Below are positions 10,000-21,373 of a DNA stretch of 64,000 bases, piece by piece. Source of the stretch: Beta vulgaris subsp. vulgaris (taxonomy: Eukaryota > Streptophyta > Magnoliopsida > Caryophyllales > Amaranthaceae); contig NC_079206.1 in NCBI RefSeq assembly GCF_026745355.1, positions 21,941,399-22,005,398 on the forward strand, in the 5' to 3' direction. The position numbers and the translations under genes are program-made. Positions within the stretch are counted from its first letter, which is position 1; each line of letters opens with the position of its first letter. The notes beneath the pieces were generated by a model. That model was not told the origin of the DNA. It was given only the letters and a program-made list of their open reading frames with translations, and did no database searches.

Positions 10000-11722
10000 T
10001 TTATACACAATAGATGATTAATATTTTGGGTATACTAGGGTACGTACATATAAGGCTATATATTTATTACAACATATACTCTTTTTCAAAAGATCTTACC
10101 GGATGGTAAAATCTACTTGATAGGCCCTATATTTCTTTGGTTGTACCAAGAAATGAAATATTTATAAATATTTGAAATCAATTTCTACACTCTAATTGAT
10201 CGAGAACCCCTATGTTTCTTTGGTTATACACTTATACCCAAATGAAATGTCACTTTCTAAAATTTGATAAGTTGCATTTGGAATTTATCCATATTATCAT
10301 TGATGATACCCTTAATTAAGAAGTCCAAGAAAAAATTGAACAAAGGTAGAGTTGTAAAAATCTAAATATTGAATGGTAATTGTAATTTATTCTAAAACTT
10401 AATTCGTTGTAAATAATGGATGTGATCAATGTGGCTCATTACTTAATCACATAGACAACATATCTAGTTACAAAATCTCATATTAGACAATCTTATAATA
10501 ATTATTATAAGATGAGGGTACTTTTTACTCTTAAGGATTGACCTTATATTGTACATGTGACTCGACCTCTTAACTAATTGTATCTTGTATTCTTGTTTAA
10601 CTTAAAAAATCACTTATATAGTTTTAACAAATGATTTGTTTAGGGCAAACAGTGGAGTTGTCTTACAGTTATTTCTTAACTATCTTAATTTAATATTGAA
10701 AACAACGTACGTGGAGATTATAGATCAAATGTGCTTATCTAATAAATCAAATGTATGTAAGAACGCGTAATTAACTACTCTGGTTACTTTATTTTATCAA
10801 TAAATAAATAAATCAAATGTGCCTATTATTCTCCAAAGAAATTCCGGTTAAACAAAGCTGACTTTCTTGGTGATGCATGCATTTATCATTTCTACTTTTA
10901 GTGAATTATTCTTTTCATTGGAGATTTTACATTATTCAGGCTCTTATAAGACTATAAGAGTACACCCCATGCCTTTTTGTCAATTAGCTGTTCAAGTACA
11001 ATTATTTATTTTATTATCCTCCCCTCAAAAAAAAAATTTATTTAATTATCCATCAAATTGCTCGTCTTTCCTCGCGTATTATGATTTATGTAGATAGTTT
11101 TTGTGTTATAGAATAAGAGACCATCTAATCTGGGAATATATTAGGAAGTTGACATCAACGAAATCTTTTACACGAAATAAGAATATCAATTGTAATGTTG
11201 ACCTTCATAAACTTAATAAGAAGAATGTGCATGAACAGCGTGGCATTCGAGATGTAATAACATTAAGTAAACAATAATCCTTTTATTCCCTACGCAAATT
11301 CCATGTGATATTTGGAGTGTTACGGACAAATCAAAGTATTATATCCTTCAAATATTCAGATTTGTTTTTTTATTGCTTAAAGTTATCCCTTCAAATGTGA
11401 ATTGTGATTACCAGCTTCACATTTCAACTATAGTTTGCTTACAGGTTGCCCTTTTTGCAGTTGAATATTTGCTAGCCTCCAGCCTTGAGTCATTTCTCAT
11501 GCCTCTCATTAAAACTAGTTTCTTCTTTTGTACCAACAAAATTCAATAAAACAAATAAAACACAATATTTTTTGCTCCTGGAAAAATTACGGTAATGACA
11601 TGGTTAGCTTTGTACTTTATCCGTAACGAAATAGATGTTACACTTTTCAAAATATACTTTTTTTAGGCAATTTTTTGAAGAGGAGAGAAATAGAGAGAAA
11701 GAAAAATAAAAAAAAACTCAAA
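10000..11722. other. Intergenic AT-rich sequence
   Basis: I see no gene or defined element. A phrase like CCCTATATTTCTTTGGTT recurs about 82 bp later (10125 and 10207), a weak local repeat. Confidence 0.5.
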
Positions 11723-12300
11723 TGGACCCGGTGCACACTAACTTAGTATACACCGGGTTGGTAAGATATTAACTTCATATAGTGAATTCTACAGAGATAT
11801 AGTGAACTTATATACAATATAATATAATTTATTAACGAAAAACATAATGTGAAATTATATGCAATATAATAGAGAAATTACTTAAAATGTTTTAACATAC
11901 AGGAAGATCTAAGTTGCATAGTATATATCATGACACTTGTTCTAGCATATGGAATGATTTAGTTTCTCCATGATATAATGAGTGTATGAATGATATAGTG
12001 AGTTTCTGCTTGATATAGTGTGTATTTGAATGATATAGTGAGTTTCTGCATGATATAATGTGTTTCTGATAGTGAGTTTATGTATAATATAGTGTGTGTT
12101 TGAATGCTATAGTGAGTTTCTCTATGATATAGTGTGTGTTTGAATGATATAGTAAGTGTGTCTGAATAATATAGTGAGTTTCTGCATGATATAGAGTGGG
12201 TCTAAATGATATAGTGAATTTCTGCATAATATAGTGGATTATTCAGTAATGATATGTTGTTTTGCCTGGTGCACACTAATGTTAATGTGAACCGAGTCCA
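11723..12300. mobile_element. MITE-like element with internal minisatellite
   Basis: The left end TGGACCCGGTGCACACTAAC and the right end (GTTCACATTAAC on the reverse strand, then GTGTGCACCAGG) form imperfect inverted repeats of about 35 bp. The ends carry GGTGCACACTAA in both orientations. Most of the middle is a tandem array (separate entry). I could not confirm a target duplication, so the superfamily is open. Confidence 0.6.
11958..12240 (+). repeat. Minisatellite, about 20-bp units
   Basis: About a dozen degenerate copies of GATATAGTGAGTTTCTGCAT and GATATAGTGTGTTTGAAT alternate. Unit length varies from about 17 to 21 bp. It lies between the inverted ends of the element at 11723-12300. 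Confidence 0.85.
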
Positions 12301-13361
12301 CACAAGTCAAATTGATTTAATAACAATCATATTTAAAAAGTATATCATCTATTTTATTGCGCAGAAAGTAGATTTGTTTTTTCAAAATGTTATACGCCCA
12401 TAGTCTTAGAAGTAATTATAGTTATCCTTGAATTTTTTTTCTTTATCTTCTCATGTTATATATAGAAATCCTCTTTTGATTGTTTTTTTTACAAATTTTG
12501 ACTTTAATACTATTCATATCTTAATATTGACTAAACAACTTTTATTCACTAATATATAAATTTTCATATTGATATATAAGTTCTTTTAAATGTATATTTT
12601 TAGAGTACTATATTTTAGTAAATCATACTAAGAATCAAATATCTAATGTTGAAGTTGTATGTTACCAAGCATAAAAACGAAAACAGTACAAATAAAAGAC
12701 AATGGATACAGGATATATCGTCTATTCGTCTGATTAATTAAATTCACTCAATGTATGCAAAATTTGGTTCATATAATTTGAATGAAATGATTGAAAATAT
12801 GAGTTGTAAATCCTTTACTTTTCTTTCAGTTATTTGGTTCAGTTAAAATATGGATTTACAACCTATTACTGAATGAAGAGGTCTGGAATCTATATCCATG
12901 GTGACTGGTGAGGTTTGGAGGTATAAGATTCAGGGATCTTAAAGGGTCTGAGAAACCTATTAATGGGAAATTTTATATCTAAACTACCTTAACCATATCC
13001 TTTCTTTTTAAGAAGAATATTACATCATGTTCATTCCATTTTATACCCGACATTTTTCTTTGAAGGGCATTCTATACCCAAGAAAAGATGCATGTAAGTT
13101 GTAAGTTGTAAGCTTATTTTGTTATTCGGTGCTGGGCTGCGTCTATTTGCACGCGTGTCTTCATTGGGCCTAAGTATGAGGTACACCGTACATATGTGTA
13201 CATGCTCGTTACTTTATGGTCCTGCTTATTGGTAAGCATCAAAGTCTTTTTGTTGCTGGGCTGTGCAGAAGAAAATAAGGCAATGTGGGCTTTCTGGCAC
13301 CAAGGTTAAGATTCCTAAATGAGAATGTAAATCTATGCTAAATTGCTAATATCCATAATCA
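12301..13361. other. Intergenic sequence without recognised features
   Basis: This is AT-rich, with only short chance frames and no repeat ends seen. Confidence 0.5.
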
Positions 13362-13779
13362 TCTATCAAATATATTAAAAGGCGTACGTGACGATGTATA
13401 CATGCCATGTGGTAACTGGTAACTCTATCACTCCACTAGAATTGTTCAATATGTACATATTAACAAAAGTAAAATTAGCTTCCAATAATATTTGAACCCG
13501 TGACCTCTCGCTATTATACATGACACAATTACCATCTCAAACAACTTTTAATCATGCTTTAAGTGTCCACATTTGTACCTTTTAAATGTTGAGTTTTCCT
13601 TAATACTTCATCTGTTTCATAATAAGCGAAACACTTCTCTTTTTTATGTGAGAGCTTTTTTAGAGAAGTGTTTCACTTATTATGGAACGGAGGAAGTATA
13701 TTTAAATAAAAATGGAAAAATGCATATCAAGTTCGGAAAACGGTACCAACCTCAAGCAATGTCGGAGCCCAAATACTAG
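13362..13779 (+). mobile_element. Non-autonomous Helitron with nested MITE
   Basis: Starts TCTATCAAATATATTAAAAG after an A, the common plant Helitron 5' end (compare TCTATACTAATATATTAAAA at 39195). Ends CTAG at 13776-13779 followed by T. The MITE at 13606-13696 interrupts it. The 3' hairpin is weak. Confidence 0.6.
13606..13696. mobile_element. 91-bp palindromic Stowaway-type MITE
   Basis: Two arms of about 34 bp, nearly perfect inverted copies (AAGCGAAACACTTCTC against GAGAAGTGTTTCACTT), are separated by a loop of about 23 bp. It is flanked by TA at 13604-13605 and 13697-13698. The transcript would fold into one long hairpin. Confidence 0.9.
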
Positions 13780-13799
13780 TAACTTTTAAAAAGTAGGAA

Positions 13800-14716
13800 T
13801 TGTGTTACCGTTGAAATCAATAGTGAATTGGGTGATAAAAGTATGAAATTCACTATTCATAAGAAATTGGGGCAATTTCAGCCCTCCATCTAAAACCCAT
13901 CATCGGTCCTTTCTATCCCTTTCTCGCTGTCTCTCTCCTCTCTCGTCACTCTGTCTTTCTCGCTCTATCCCTCTTCTCTCTCCTCTATCCTCTATCCTCT
14001 TTTGCCATTGTTATGAAGATTGAGGTGAACAAAAGTCGATCTTCTTTTTCCTCATAAAAGCAAGCGTTTCATCTTACTTGCTAAAAAATAATTTAATTCG
14101 AAAAGTGTTACTTCAAATATGGATTTTAGGAGAATTTTTATGGTTACTATCTCTTCATCTACTTTCAGCCCAACGATGGCAAGGTACTTTTTTGTTTTGC
14201 TTTCTTTGATTTTTTGTTGATATTTTCTAGGTATTATTATCATACCGTATAATAATGTCTGAACTCTGTAATAATTTTATATACGGTTTTTTCACCAGGT
14301 ACCCCTAAGGTTTCTTAATATTCACCTGGTACCCTTTTTTCCAATATACACCAGGTACCCTTGAGGTTTGGTAGAAATTCCTGAAATGCCATGCCGTTAA
14401 GTTTCTGTCAACTTTGTTGGATTTCCATCCAAATCACTCATATTAACCCATAATAACTCTAATTAACCCTAAGTAAAATCTAATTAACCCTAATTAAATT
14501 GTGATTAACGCTAATTATCCCTAATTACTTTAAACCTCCACCCACCATCATCCAGCAGCCCTACCCCCTGAAAACCACCTCCAACCCCGAAAACTACCCG
14601 CACACCTCCCTAACCCCTGTGACCCATCCTATTCACCCCTTCCCCCGCCACCATCCTGCCACCCCTTTCCCTGGACCGCCCTGCAACCCTGTCCACCCCT
14701 TTTCTCCTTCTCCTCT
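13800..14716. other. Intergenic; degenerate repeats and a C-rich stretch
   Basis: Around 14298-14370 the phrase ACCAGGTACCC (or a close variant) occurs three times at about 35-bp spacing. Copies of CTAATTAACCCTAA follow (14450-14520), then a C-rich stretch (14530-14700). The same layout occurs at 45450-45760. It is probably the end of an old transposon; no coding sequence is supported. Confidence 0.4.
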
Positions 14717-14977
14717 CACTACAAGAATTCGTCATTTTAACGATGGCAAAATATTGACCGCCCAAATAACCGTCGGTGAATTAGAGAATACCGACCGCAA
14801 AATATCAGACGAAAATCACAACCCTTTTGTTGTAATTACCGACTGCACAGCAGTAGTTAACTATATACCGACCTCTTTAAAAGGAAAAAAAAAATAGATC
14901 TAATCCCTCCCTCATTTCCCACGCCTCTCTACAGTTTCTCACTATAGGTAGTCTCTTTCGCCATTTTTGTAGTAGTG
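14717..14977. mobile_element. Possible small CACTA-type element
   Basis: The left end CACTACAAGAATTCG and right end TTTTTGTAGTAGTG are both CACTA-type termini in opposite orientation. Subterminal CCGTCGGT and ACCGACCG motifs lie inside. The two ends match for only about 8 bases and the flanks (TCT, AAA) give no 3-bp duplication, so they could belong to two different elements. Confidence 0.4.
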
Positions 14978-16448
14978 AAATGTTATTGAAGACATACTCT
15001 TATGAAAGTTATAATGTGGAACAACAAGGGGATGATGCCATTACTTTCAGGTGGATGGATCAATCTCTCTATATTGTCTCTGTGTGGGCTTCTGTTGATG
15101 CCACTATTGGGAGTTCTTTTAGCTTTTCTCAGCCAATGTGATTCAGCTAGCTGATGGATTTTGCTCAATGTGTAGGAAATACTACAGACAGTAGATCGAA
15201 TTCTTTGACTCTTTCATGTAGATAAAATTCTTTTTTTTTTCTGTGAGGATTCATATCAACAAGATACAATTAGCTTTTCTTTTCTGAATACAGATTGGGG
15301 TTTGTTTTCTTTCTTAAAGGCGATACATATTGGTTCTAGCTAGATTGTGAAAGATAGCTTATTCATGGTTATTCTTCAAATTCTACTCATTTGTGATTTA
15401 AGATCATATGACTTAATCCATCGAATCATGTATTCATGTGCAGGCTTTAGGTGCAGTGAAGGGACACGTATAAGTTAGCAAGTTTTTTTTTCATTGAATA
15501 CAACTCTGCTGAATACTTTTGGGTTGGATTGCTACTTTCTATTGATCCTATTATTGTTGGGATTTAGGAAGCTAGCAGAAGAACCTTTATAGAGCATGCA
15601 ACGATTTACGATAGTGGAAAACTATGAAAGGGAGATTAGGACTTAGGAGTATTTGGTTAATACTTCCACATGGTGACATTGTTATATTAGAGGGTAGCAT
15701 ATCATATCTTCAAAATCTTTCATTGGTTGCTTTCCAACACCATTCTCAAATTTGGAGAGTTAGGTAATAAAATCAATAATCTTTCACTCTTCTTGTAATC
15801 AACTAATCATCCTTTGGTGTGTGTTCAACGAGCTAAAAATATTTATGATCTTCGAGACACTACAACATTGTTAAAAAGAAGTTTATTGCTTTAACTCATT
15901 GCTTATAAGGGGTTTTCTCTTCTTCTATATGTTTCCATTTAACTAATAGAATCTTTTTTTTGCTTTCTGTAATGCGTGTTGTTGCAAGTTAATAAGAGAT
16001 CATAAAGTTGTGGAGAAGAGTGGTGGCGCTTTTCTTTTGAAGAAAACTTCATATATTTGTTTGTGGCATTTTCCAAAGAAACCAATCCTTTCTAGACAAA
16101 TGATGACATTTCTATTAAATGGGTATGTTGTGATTACTTCCTTGAATCCCTTCTCTTCTTCCTCTTTTTAGTCTTCTTAATTTCGTTCCTCCGCAGTTTT
16201 TGTTTAACCATAAGAAATCGTAAATTTTGGAAAATTTCATTATTGATGAAGATAACAACTTATGGCTTACTACACATTTTATAATTGCAAAATTGTGGAA
16301 GAAAGTTACACATTATAAAACAAAGTTAAACATAGCAAAACTGAAACTTATGATGAAATATTCCCAGCCAAATATTCTTGGGAAATTCTCTTTGGTAGCC
16401 CTTAACTTTTTTTTTCCTCTTTAGTAGCTTTTCTTACGGGTTAATATC
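14978..16448. other. Intergenic sequence, nothing recognised
   Basis: No frame longer than about 65 codons and no terminal repeats were seen; function and origin unknown. Confidence 0.5.
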
Positions 16449-16451
16449 CCT

Positions 16452-18112
16452 CACTCGTAGAAAAACGACGATTTGCGTCGCCCCAAGTGCGTCGAAAGTA
16501 AAGCAGAACGGCGCAAAAGGGTAATTTGCATCGCAAGCAAAGAAGAGTGCGACACACATCATGGGTAATTTGCGTCGCACGTACCATAGGTGCATTGCAA
16601 AAGCCCAATGTGTGTCGGACAACCTCGCACATACATACGACGCAAATCGTCTCCTCTTTGAAAAAAGAAAATTCCACTATCTGTGTCGCATGGTACTTTG
16701 GTGCGTTGCAAAAGCACAATTTGCGTCGGACTTGATGCCCCATCCGACGCAGATCCACGGCCCACCAACCATTTAACCTGCCACCACTTAACATTCGCCC
16801 CTCAAATTATCTGACTCTCAAACCTGCAACACCTCAAATTCTCTCACTCTCAAATCCTACAACGCCTCCTCAAATCCTCTCACTCTCAAAAACTACAACG
16901 CCTCCTCAAATCCTCTCACTCTCAATACCTGCAGCGCCTCAAATCCTCTCACTCTCAAAACTCTAGCCTCTCAAATTCACCCCTTAACCTACCGCGCCTC
17001 AAATTCTCCTCTCCCACTCTCATATTCTCCTCTCTCACTCTCGCTCAGCTTTCGTTTTCTCTCTCTGCGAACTAACAATGACTTCAGCGCATGAATTTTC
17101 CGGCAAACGAATTTTTCGGTAAACGAATTTACCGGCAAATTACATCATCTTTCATTTTCTCTCTCGCTTTGACAGGTTCGAATTTAGTTTCAATTTTTAA
17201 ATCTGATATGTTTTTCATTTTTAGATCTTATTTCCATTTTAGTTGTCAAATCTGAAAATTCGTTTTTCATTTTCAGATCTGGAAAATTGTAACTTAGTTC
17301 ATGCAAATAAAAAATAAAAACATTAATCCTTTCATTTTTATTTTTCATACCTAATTTCTTTGTTTACTTTTTGGCCTTTTATGGTTTATTTTCAGATTTA
17401 GAATTTTCTTTTTAACTTTCAGATCTGGAATTGGTTCTTCTCGAAGTCGTCTCCCTCGAACACGTGGAAAAACGACCGTTGCTTTATCAGATTCAGTTTT
17501 TATTTTACATTTTATTTTACATATTTACAATGTAATTTGTTTTGTATATATTGTATATTTATTAATGCAAAAATTTGTTTGTATCTAATATTTACATATT
17601 AGTGCAAAAATTTGATTGGGATTTTACTTAAGCTGCGAGTAATACTGTGAGTTCGAAGTTAATCGTTCGTTCTACTTAAGCTGCGATATGGCTTTGCACT
17701 ATTTTCCAGTTTACTTTCGTTGTGGATGAATTATTTCGTGAATTATATGCTGGTGATGAATGACGAATCTAGATTATTGCTTGAATTATGGGTGAATTAT
17801 GCCTTGATAAGCCTCATGTGCGTCGCACATAGCACTACATGCGACGCACATGACTGAGCTGGGCTGTTGGCGTGAATTATGCATTGATAAGTCTCATGTG
17901 CATCACATGTAGTGCTATGTGTGACGCACATGAGTGATCTGTGTCGCATGGTAGGCAGGGTCTGACGCAGATAGCTAAAAGATATGCATCATTTCCGAAT
18001 ACGACGCAGATCAATTACAGGTCATCTGCGTCGAAACCTGTGCCGTCGGACCCAAGTCCGACGCAAATAAGGGTCTCAGGTCCGACGCAAATCGACCTTT
18101 TCTGTACTAGTG
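16452..18112. mobile_element. Non-autonomous CACTA transposon, 1.66 kb
   Basis: Left end CACTCGTAGAAAAACGACG; right end, read on the other strand, CACTAGTACAGAAAAGGTCG. Both continue into GATTTGCGTCG. The 3-bp word CCT flanks both sides (16449-16451, 18113-18115), the expected CACTA (En/Spm) duplication. Both subterminal regions are full of GCGTCG/CGACGC motifs in both orientations, as in transposase-binding arrays of this superfamily. No transposase frame remains. Confidence 0.92.
16456..16760. repeat. Left subterminal GCGTCG motif array of the CACTA element
   Basis: Many copies of TTTGCGTCG or GTGCGTCG and their complements occur in about 300 bp. A matching array lies at 17815-18095. Known CACTA transposases bind repeated subterminal motifs; here that role is inferred. 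Confidence 0.75.
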
Positions 18113-18115
18113 CCT

Positions 18116-19240
18116 GATAGCCCTAAATTAATTTAAATATTATCAAAATAGAATTATTTAATGAAAAACGTTTAGTTAGTGTTAAAAACATTAGTTAGTG
18201 AGTTACTCACCCCATTAGTTTGACCCATGTTTCCACCACCCTGTCCATGCAGCCCCCTCCCCCCCCACCCACCATCGCCCAGCAACCTCCCTCCTCAACC
18301 CCCGTGCAGCCCTTGCCCCTCCTCCACCCCAACACCCGCGTCGTGTTCCCCATCCCCCGCACCGATTTCCCCACCCCTCCCCCACCCACGTCGATTTTCG
18401 CACCCTCCCCCCACCCTAGTCGATTTTCGCACCCAAGCCCCCACCCCCATCTCTTGCTTTTATGAACGAATGAGGTTACTCGTATGAAATAATGGGCTTA
18501 CTCGTATGAATAATTGGGGGTTACTCGTACTGTTAATTAGTATCATCGAATGATTAAATGAGGTTATTCTTATGAACGAATGAGGTTAAACATAATAATA
18601 GAAGTGGTTACTCTAATAAACAGAATGAAGTTACTTATGCAAACAAAATGGAGTTACTTATATTATTAAATGGGATAACTCATAAGCTTAAATGAGGTTA
18701 CGTAAGGTTACTCGTATGTTTACGTATGTTACCAAAAAAAAAAAAAAAGTTCCCATTAATTAATTCCCATAACAATGTCCAACCAATGCAGTGAGTTTGT
18801 ACAAGCATAATATTAAGTCGATGGAAACATCTTTTCCAATCAAGACATAGCTTGATCCCAATTTATGGAACACTATTCTAATGTGGAAGTTATCATCAAG
18901 AGAACAACATTGCAGGATGATCCCAATTTGACGGAATTCCCACGAACAAAGAGCATTGAAGGAAGTTAACTTGGAAATTGATGCTTTTGTAGAGGAAGGG
19001 TTGAGATAGAAGTAGAGATATGAGAATATGTATGAGATGCCATGAAAATTGGAGGAGAGAGAAAGATTTTAGGGAAATCGAAGGGCTGGTAAGTTATGTT
19101 CTTTAATTTATCCTCTTTAAAGTACTGTGCGAGAGAGGATTAGAGAAACAAGAAGAAGCAGGCAAGCAAAATTTGGTTCGCTTTTGTATGGGTCTTATAT
19201 ATGGGATGGCCACATTTATATTTATAAGTGTAGCAGACTA
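18116..19240. other. C-rich stretch and degenerate tandem motif
   Basis: 18238-18450 is extremely C-rich (runs of 5-8 C). 18465-18725 holds a degenerate repeat around GAATGAGGTTACTCGTATG, spaced about 30 bp. The rest (18750-19240) shows no supported gene. Confidence 0.5.
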
Positions 19241-19244
19241 TATA

Positions 19245-19500
19245 CTTCCTCCGTTCTGTTTTAAATGAAACATTGTGCGAAATGACACTATTCATTGATC
19301 AATTTTGACTAAAATTTATCGCCATTATATAAAAAAAACATAGTCAAGTGGAATCTTGTTAGATTCGTCTCGATGCATACTATCAAATTATAACTTTTTT
19401 ATATTTTTTACGTGTGCACAACTAAAGATATTAATGATTAAAGAAGCGTGTTGGGTTGCGTGAAAAAGCAAACGTTTCATTTAAAATAGAACGGAGGAAG
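19245..19500 (+). mobile_element. Stowaway-type MITE, family A copy 2
   Basis: Ends CTTCCTCCGTTCTGTTTTAA and TTAAAATAGAACGGAGGAAG with TA on both sides. 256 bp. Clearly the same family as 22937-23194 and, inverted, 4688-4927. Confidence 0.92.
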
Positions 19501-19974
19501 TATAAGAATTTGTGTTACATTTTTCTTTAGACAATAATTTTTTCTAAAATTCGTTTTCCAATAAATTCACCCGTCGACCAATAAACTGAATCTCAGGCCC
19601 AAACGTGTATGATAGTATTGTACATATTTTATGTATTGACTTGAATGGAATCTATGGGAAATCTCCTATTATACTAATTCTTCTTTTATCAGGTTCCAAC
19701 CAGCCAGGACTCCGAGTGATAATCCCGTTGGATACTTCATCTTGAGGTTGACCTTGGTCATGGCTCATGCCTCTTGAATTGGAGGTATTTGTCTGTTCAC
19801 GTGGAAAGGTAAGGTGATTACTGATTAAAGAAGGGAATGTTGTTTTTATTTTTTATTTTTTGTGACGGGGAGAAGGGAATGTTGTTAGTTGTTGACCTTG
19901 TTCAATTAAATGCACTTCAATATATTTGCTTACAACTTCTTATAACGACAAATATTTGGTTACTATTAATATAA
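19501..19974. other. Intergenic sequence without recognised features
   Basis: No long frame; 19690-19810 is less AT-rich than its surroundings but I cannot assign it. Confidence 0.4.
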
Positions 19975-20912
19975 TAGTTTTTTTTACCTCAAAAAAAATA
20001 TACTTATAAGAGTTTTTTTTTTAGAAATAACCTTTTAAAAGTAACATATTGTAAAAAACAATTTTATAATTTTTTTTTTTGGGAGAAACAACTTTTAAAC
20101 TTTATTTTCTTGTCATATCAAACATGTTAATCATTTTCCGACATTGACTGGATGTTTCCGGCATTGACTTTTTTGACCCCATCTTCCCTGTCTTTTATTT
20201 GTTTTGGAGTTTCATTTCTCTCCATATTTCCCCATATATAACCTTCTTTCTCTCTCTTCCACACCTAACCACTCTTTCCCATATCCCAAATGCAACTTTT
20301 CCCAAAGAAATCCCCTCAATCAGGACCTTCAATTGATAAGTTTAGGGTACTTGATTCCTAAATCTTCTTTGCTGCTATGTTTTAGGGTCCTTCATATCAA
20401 TTCATAATTTTTTTCCAAAACTATTTGGGCTTCTCTTTTCTATTAAATTAGCGCATTCTTGCAAACTTAATTAATTTGTGATTTTCAAAACAATATGGTA
20501 AACTGCGGTTTTCAAGAGAGAAATGAACAATGCGAGAAGAGAGAGAAATGAATTACTGAAATTGGGAGGGAAATTTTAATGTTTCTTACTTGCAGTTGCA
20601 GATAGTAATTGACAACTGTCGGAGGACAGACTATAATGTTGTTCTACAATGCTAAGGAAGTGCAAGAGAGGGAGAGAGAATAGTTTATTTGGGTTTAAAA
20701 GAGGTATATAAGATAAAAATGGGATGGAAAATGAGGAAATTAGGGGGTAAAAAAAGTCAATGCCGGAAAAATCGATCAATGTCAAAAAATGGTTAACAGG
20801 TTTGATCTGACAATCTAATAGAGTTTAAAGTTTGTTTCTCACAAAAAAAACTTATAAGATTGTTTCTCGTAAAATGACACTTTTAAAAGATTGTTTGTGA
20901 CAAAAAAAACTC
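19975..20912. mobile_element. Long-TIR element, Mutator type, 938 bp
   Basis: TTAATATAA (9 bp) is repeated exactly at 19966-19974 and 20913-20921. The arms are inverted copies for about 200 bp: for example CCTTTTAAAAG against CTTTTAAAAGA, and the CCGGCATTGACTTTTTT region against AAAAAGTCAATGCCGG. The unique centre (about 20200-20690) has no convincing gene; the small frames there are chance. Non-autonomous Mutator-like element. Confidence 0.85.
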
Positions 20913-20921
20913 TTAATATAA

Positions 20922-21370
20922 TATTGTCATAAAACCTAGGGTAGAATATCAGCTTCGATTAAATATAAGTCTCCTCTGCATTAATAAAGCTGTTGAAGGT
21001 ACTATACACCAACCTTGGCTTGATTTTGCCTCCTAAAGTCTTGAGCAAGTCTCAAGTGAGTATATATATTCATCTTTTCTGCGATTTATTAAACTATGAA
21101 ATGTAGTTGACATCACCAAGATGAAGTATAATAATTTTGACTCCACTAATTAAATCTCCTCGGAGAGTTTGGTATATGGGATAAGTATTTTATTTCTACA
21201 ATAAGAACTCCAAGACAAAACAAAGTTACACTAGATGCCCCAATCTATCTTTAACAGCTAGATCATGGGCCTTATTCACTATATCATTATACACCTTCTC
21301 AATACCATAAAAAGAAATTTTCCTAAATACCTATTTCAGTTGCCCATAATGTTATCAATTTCAACTAGTC
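20922..21370. other. Intergenic sequence without recognised features
   Basis: AT-rich; no frame or element end seen. Confidence 0.5.
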
Positions 21371-21373
21371 CTT

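Noticed and set aside
14717..14977. Confident CACTA element
   Set aside because: The ends match only briefly and no 3-bp duplication is seen, so it is kept only as a low-confidence feature.
16434..16794. Overlapping Cys/Arg-rich frames of 60-117 codons
   Set aside because: They are translations of the GCGTCG subterminal array of the CACTA element.
18207..18487. Pro-rich and Gly-rich frames on both strands
   Set aside because: They come from the C-rich low-complexity tract.
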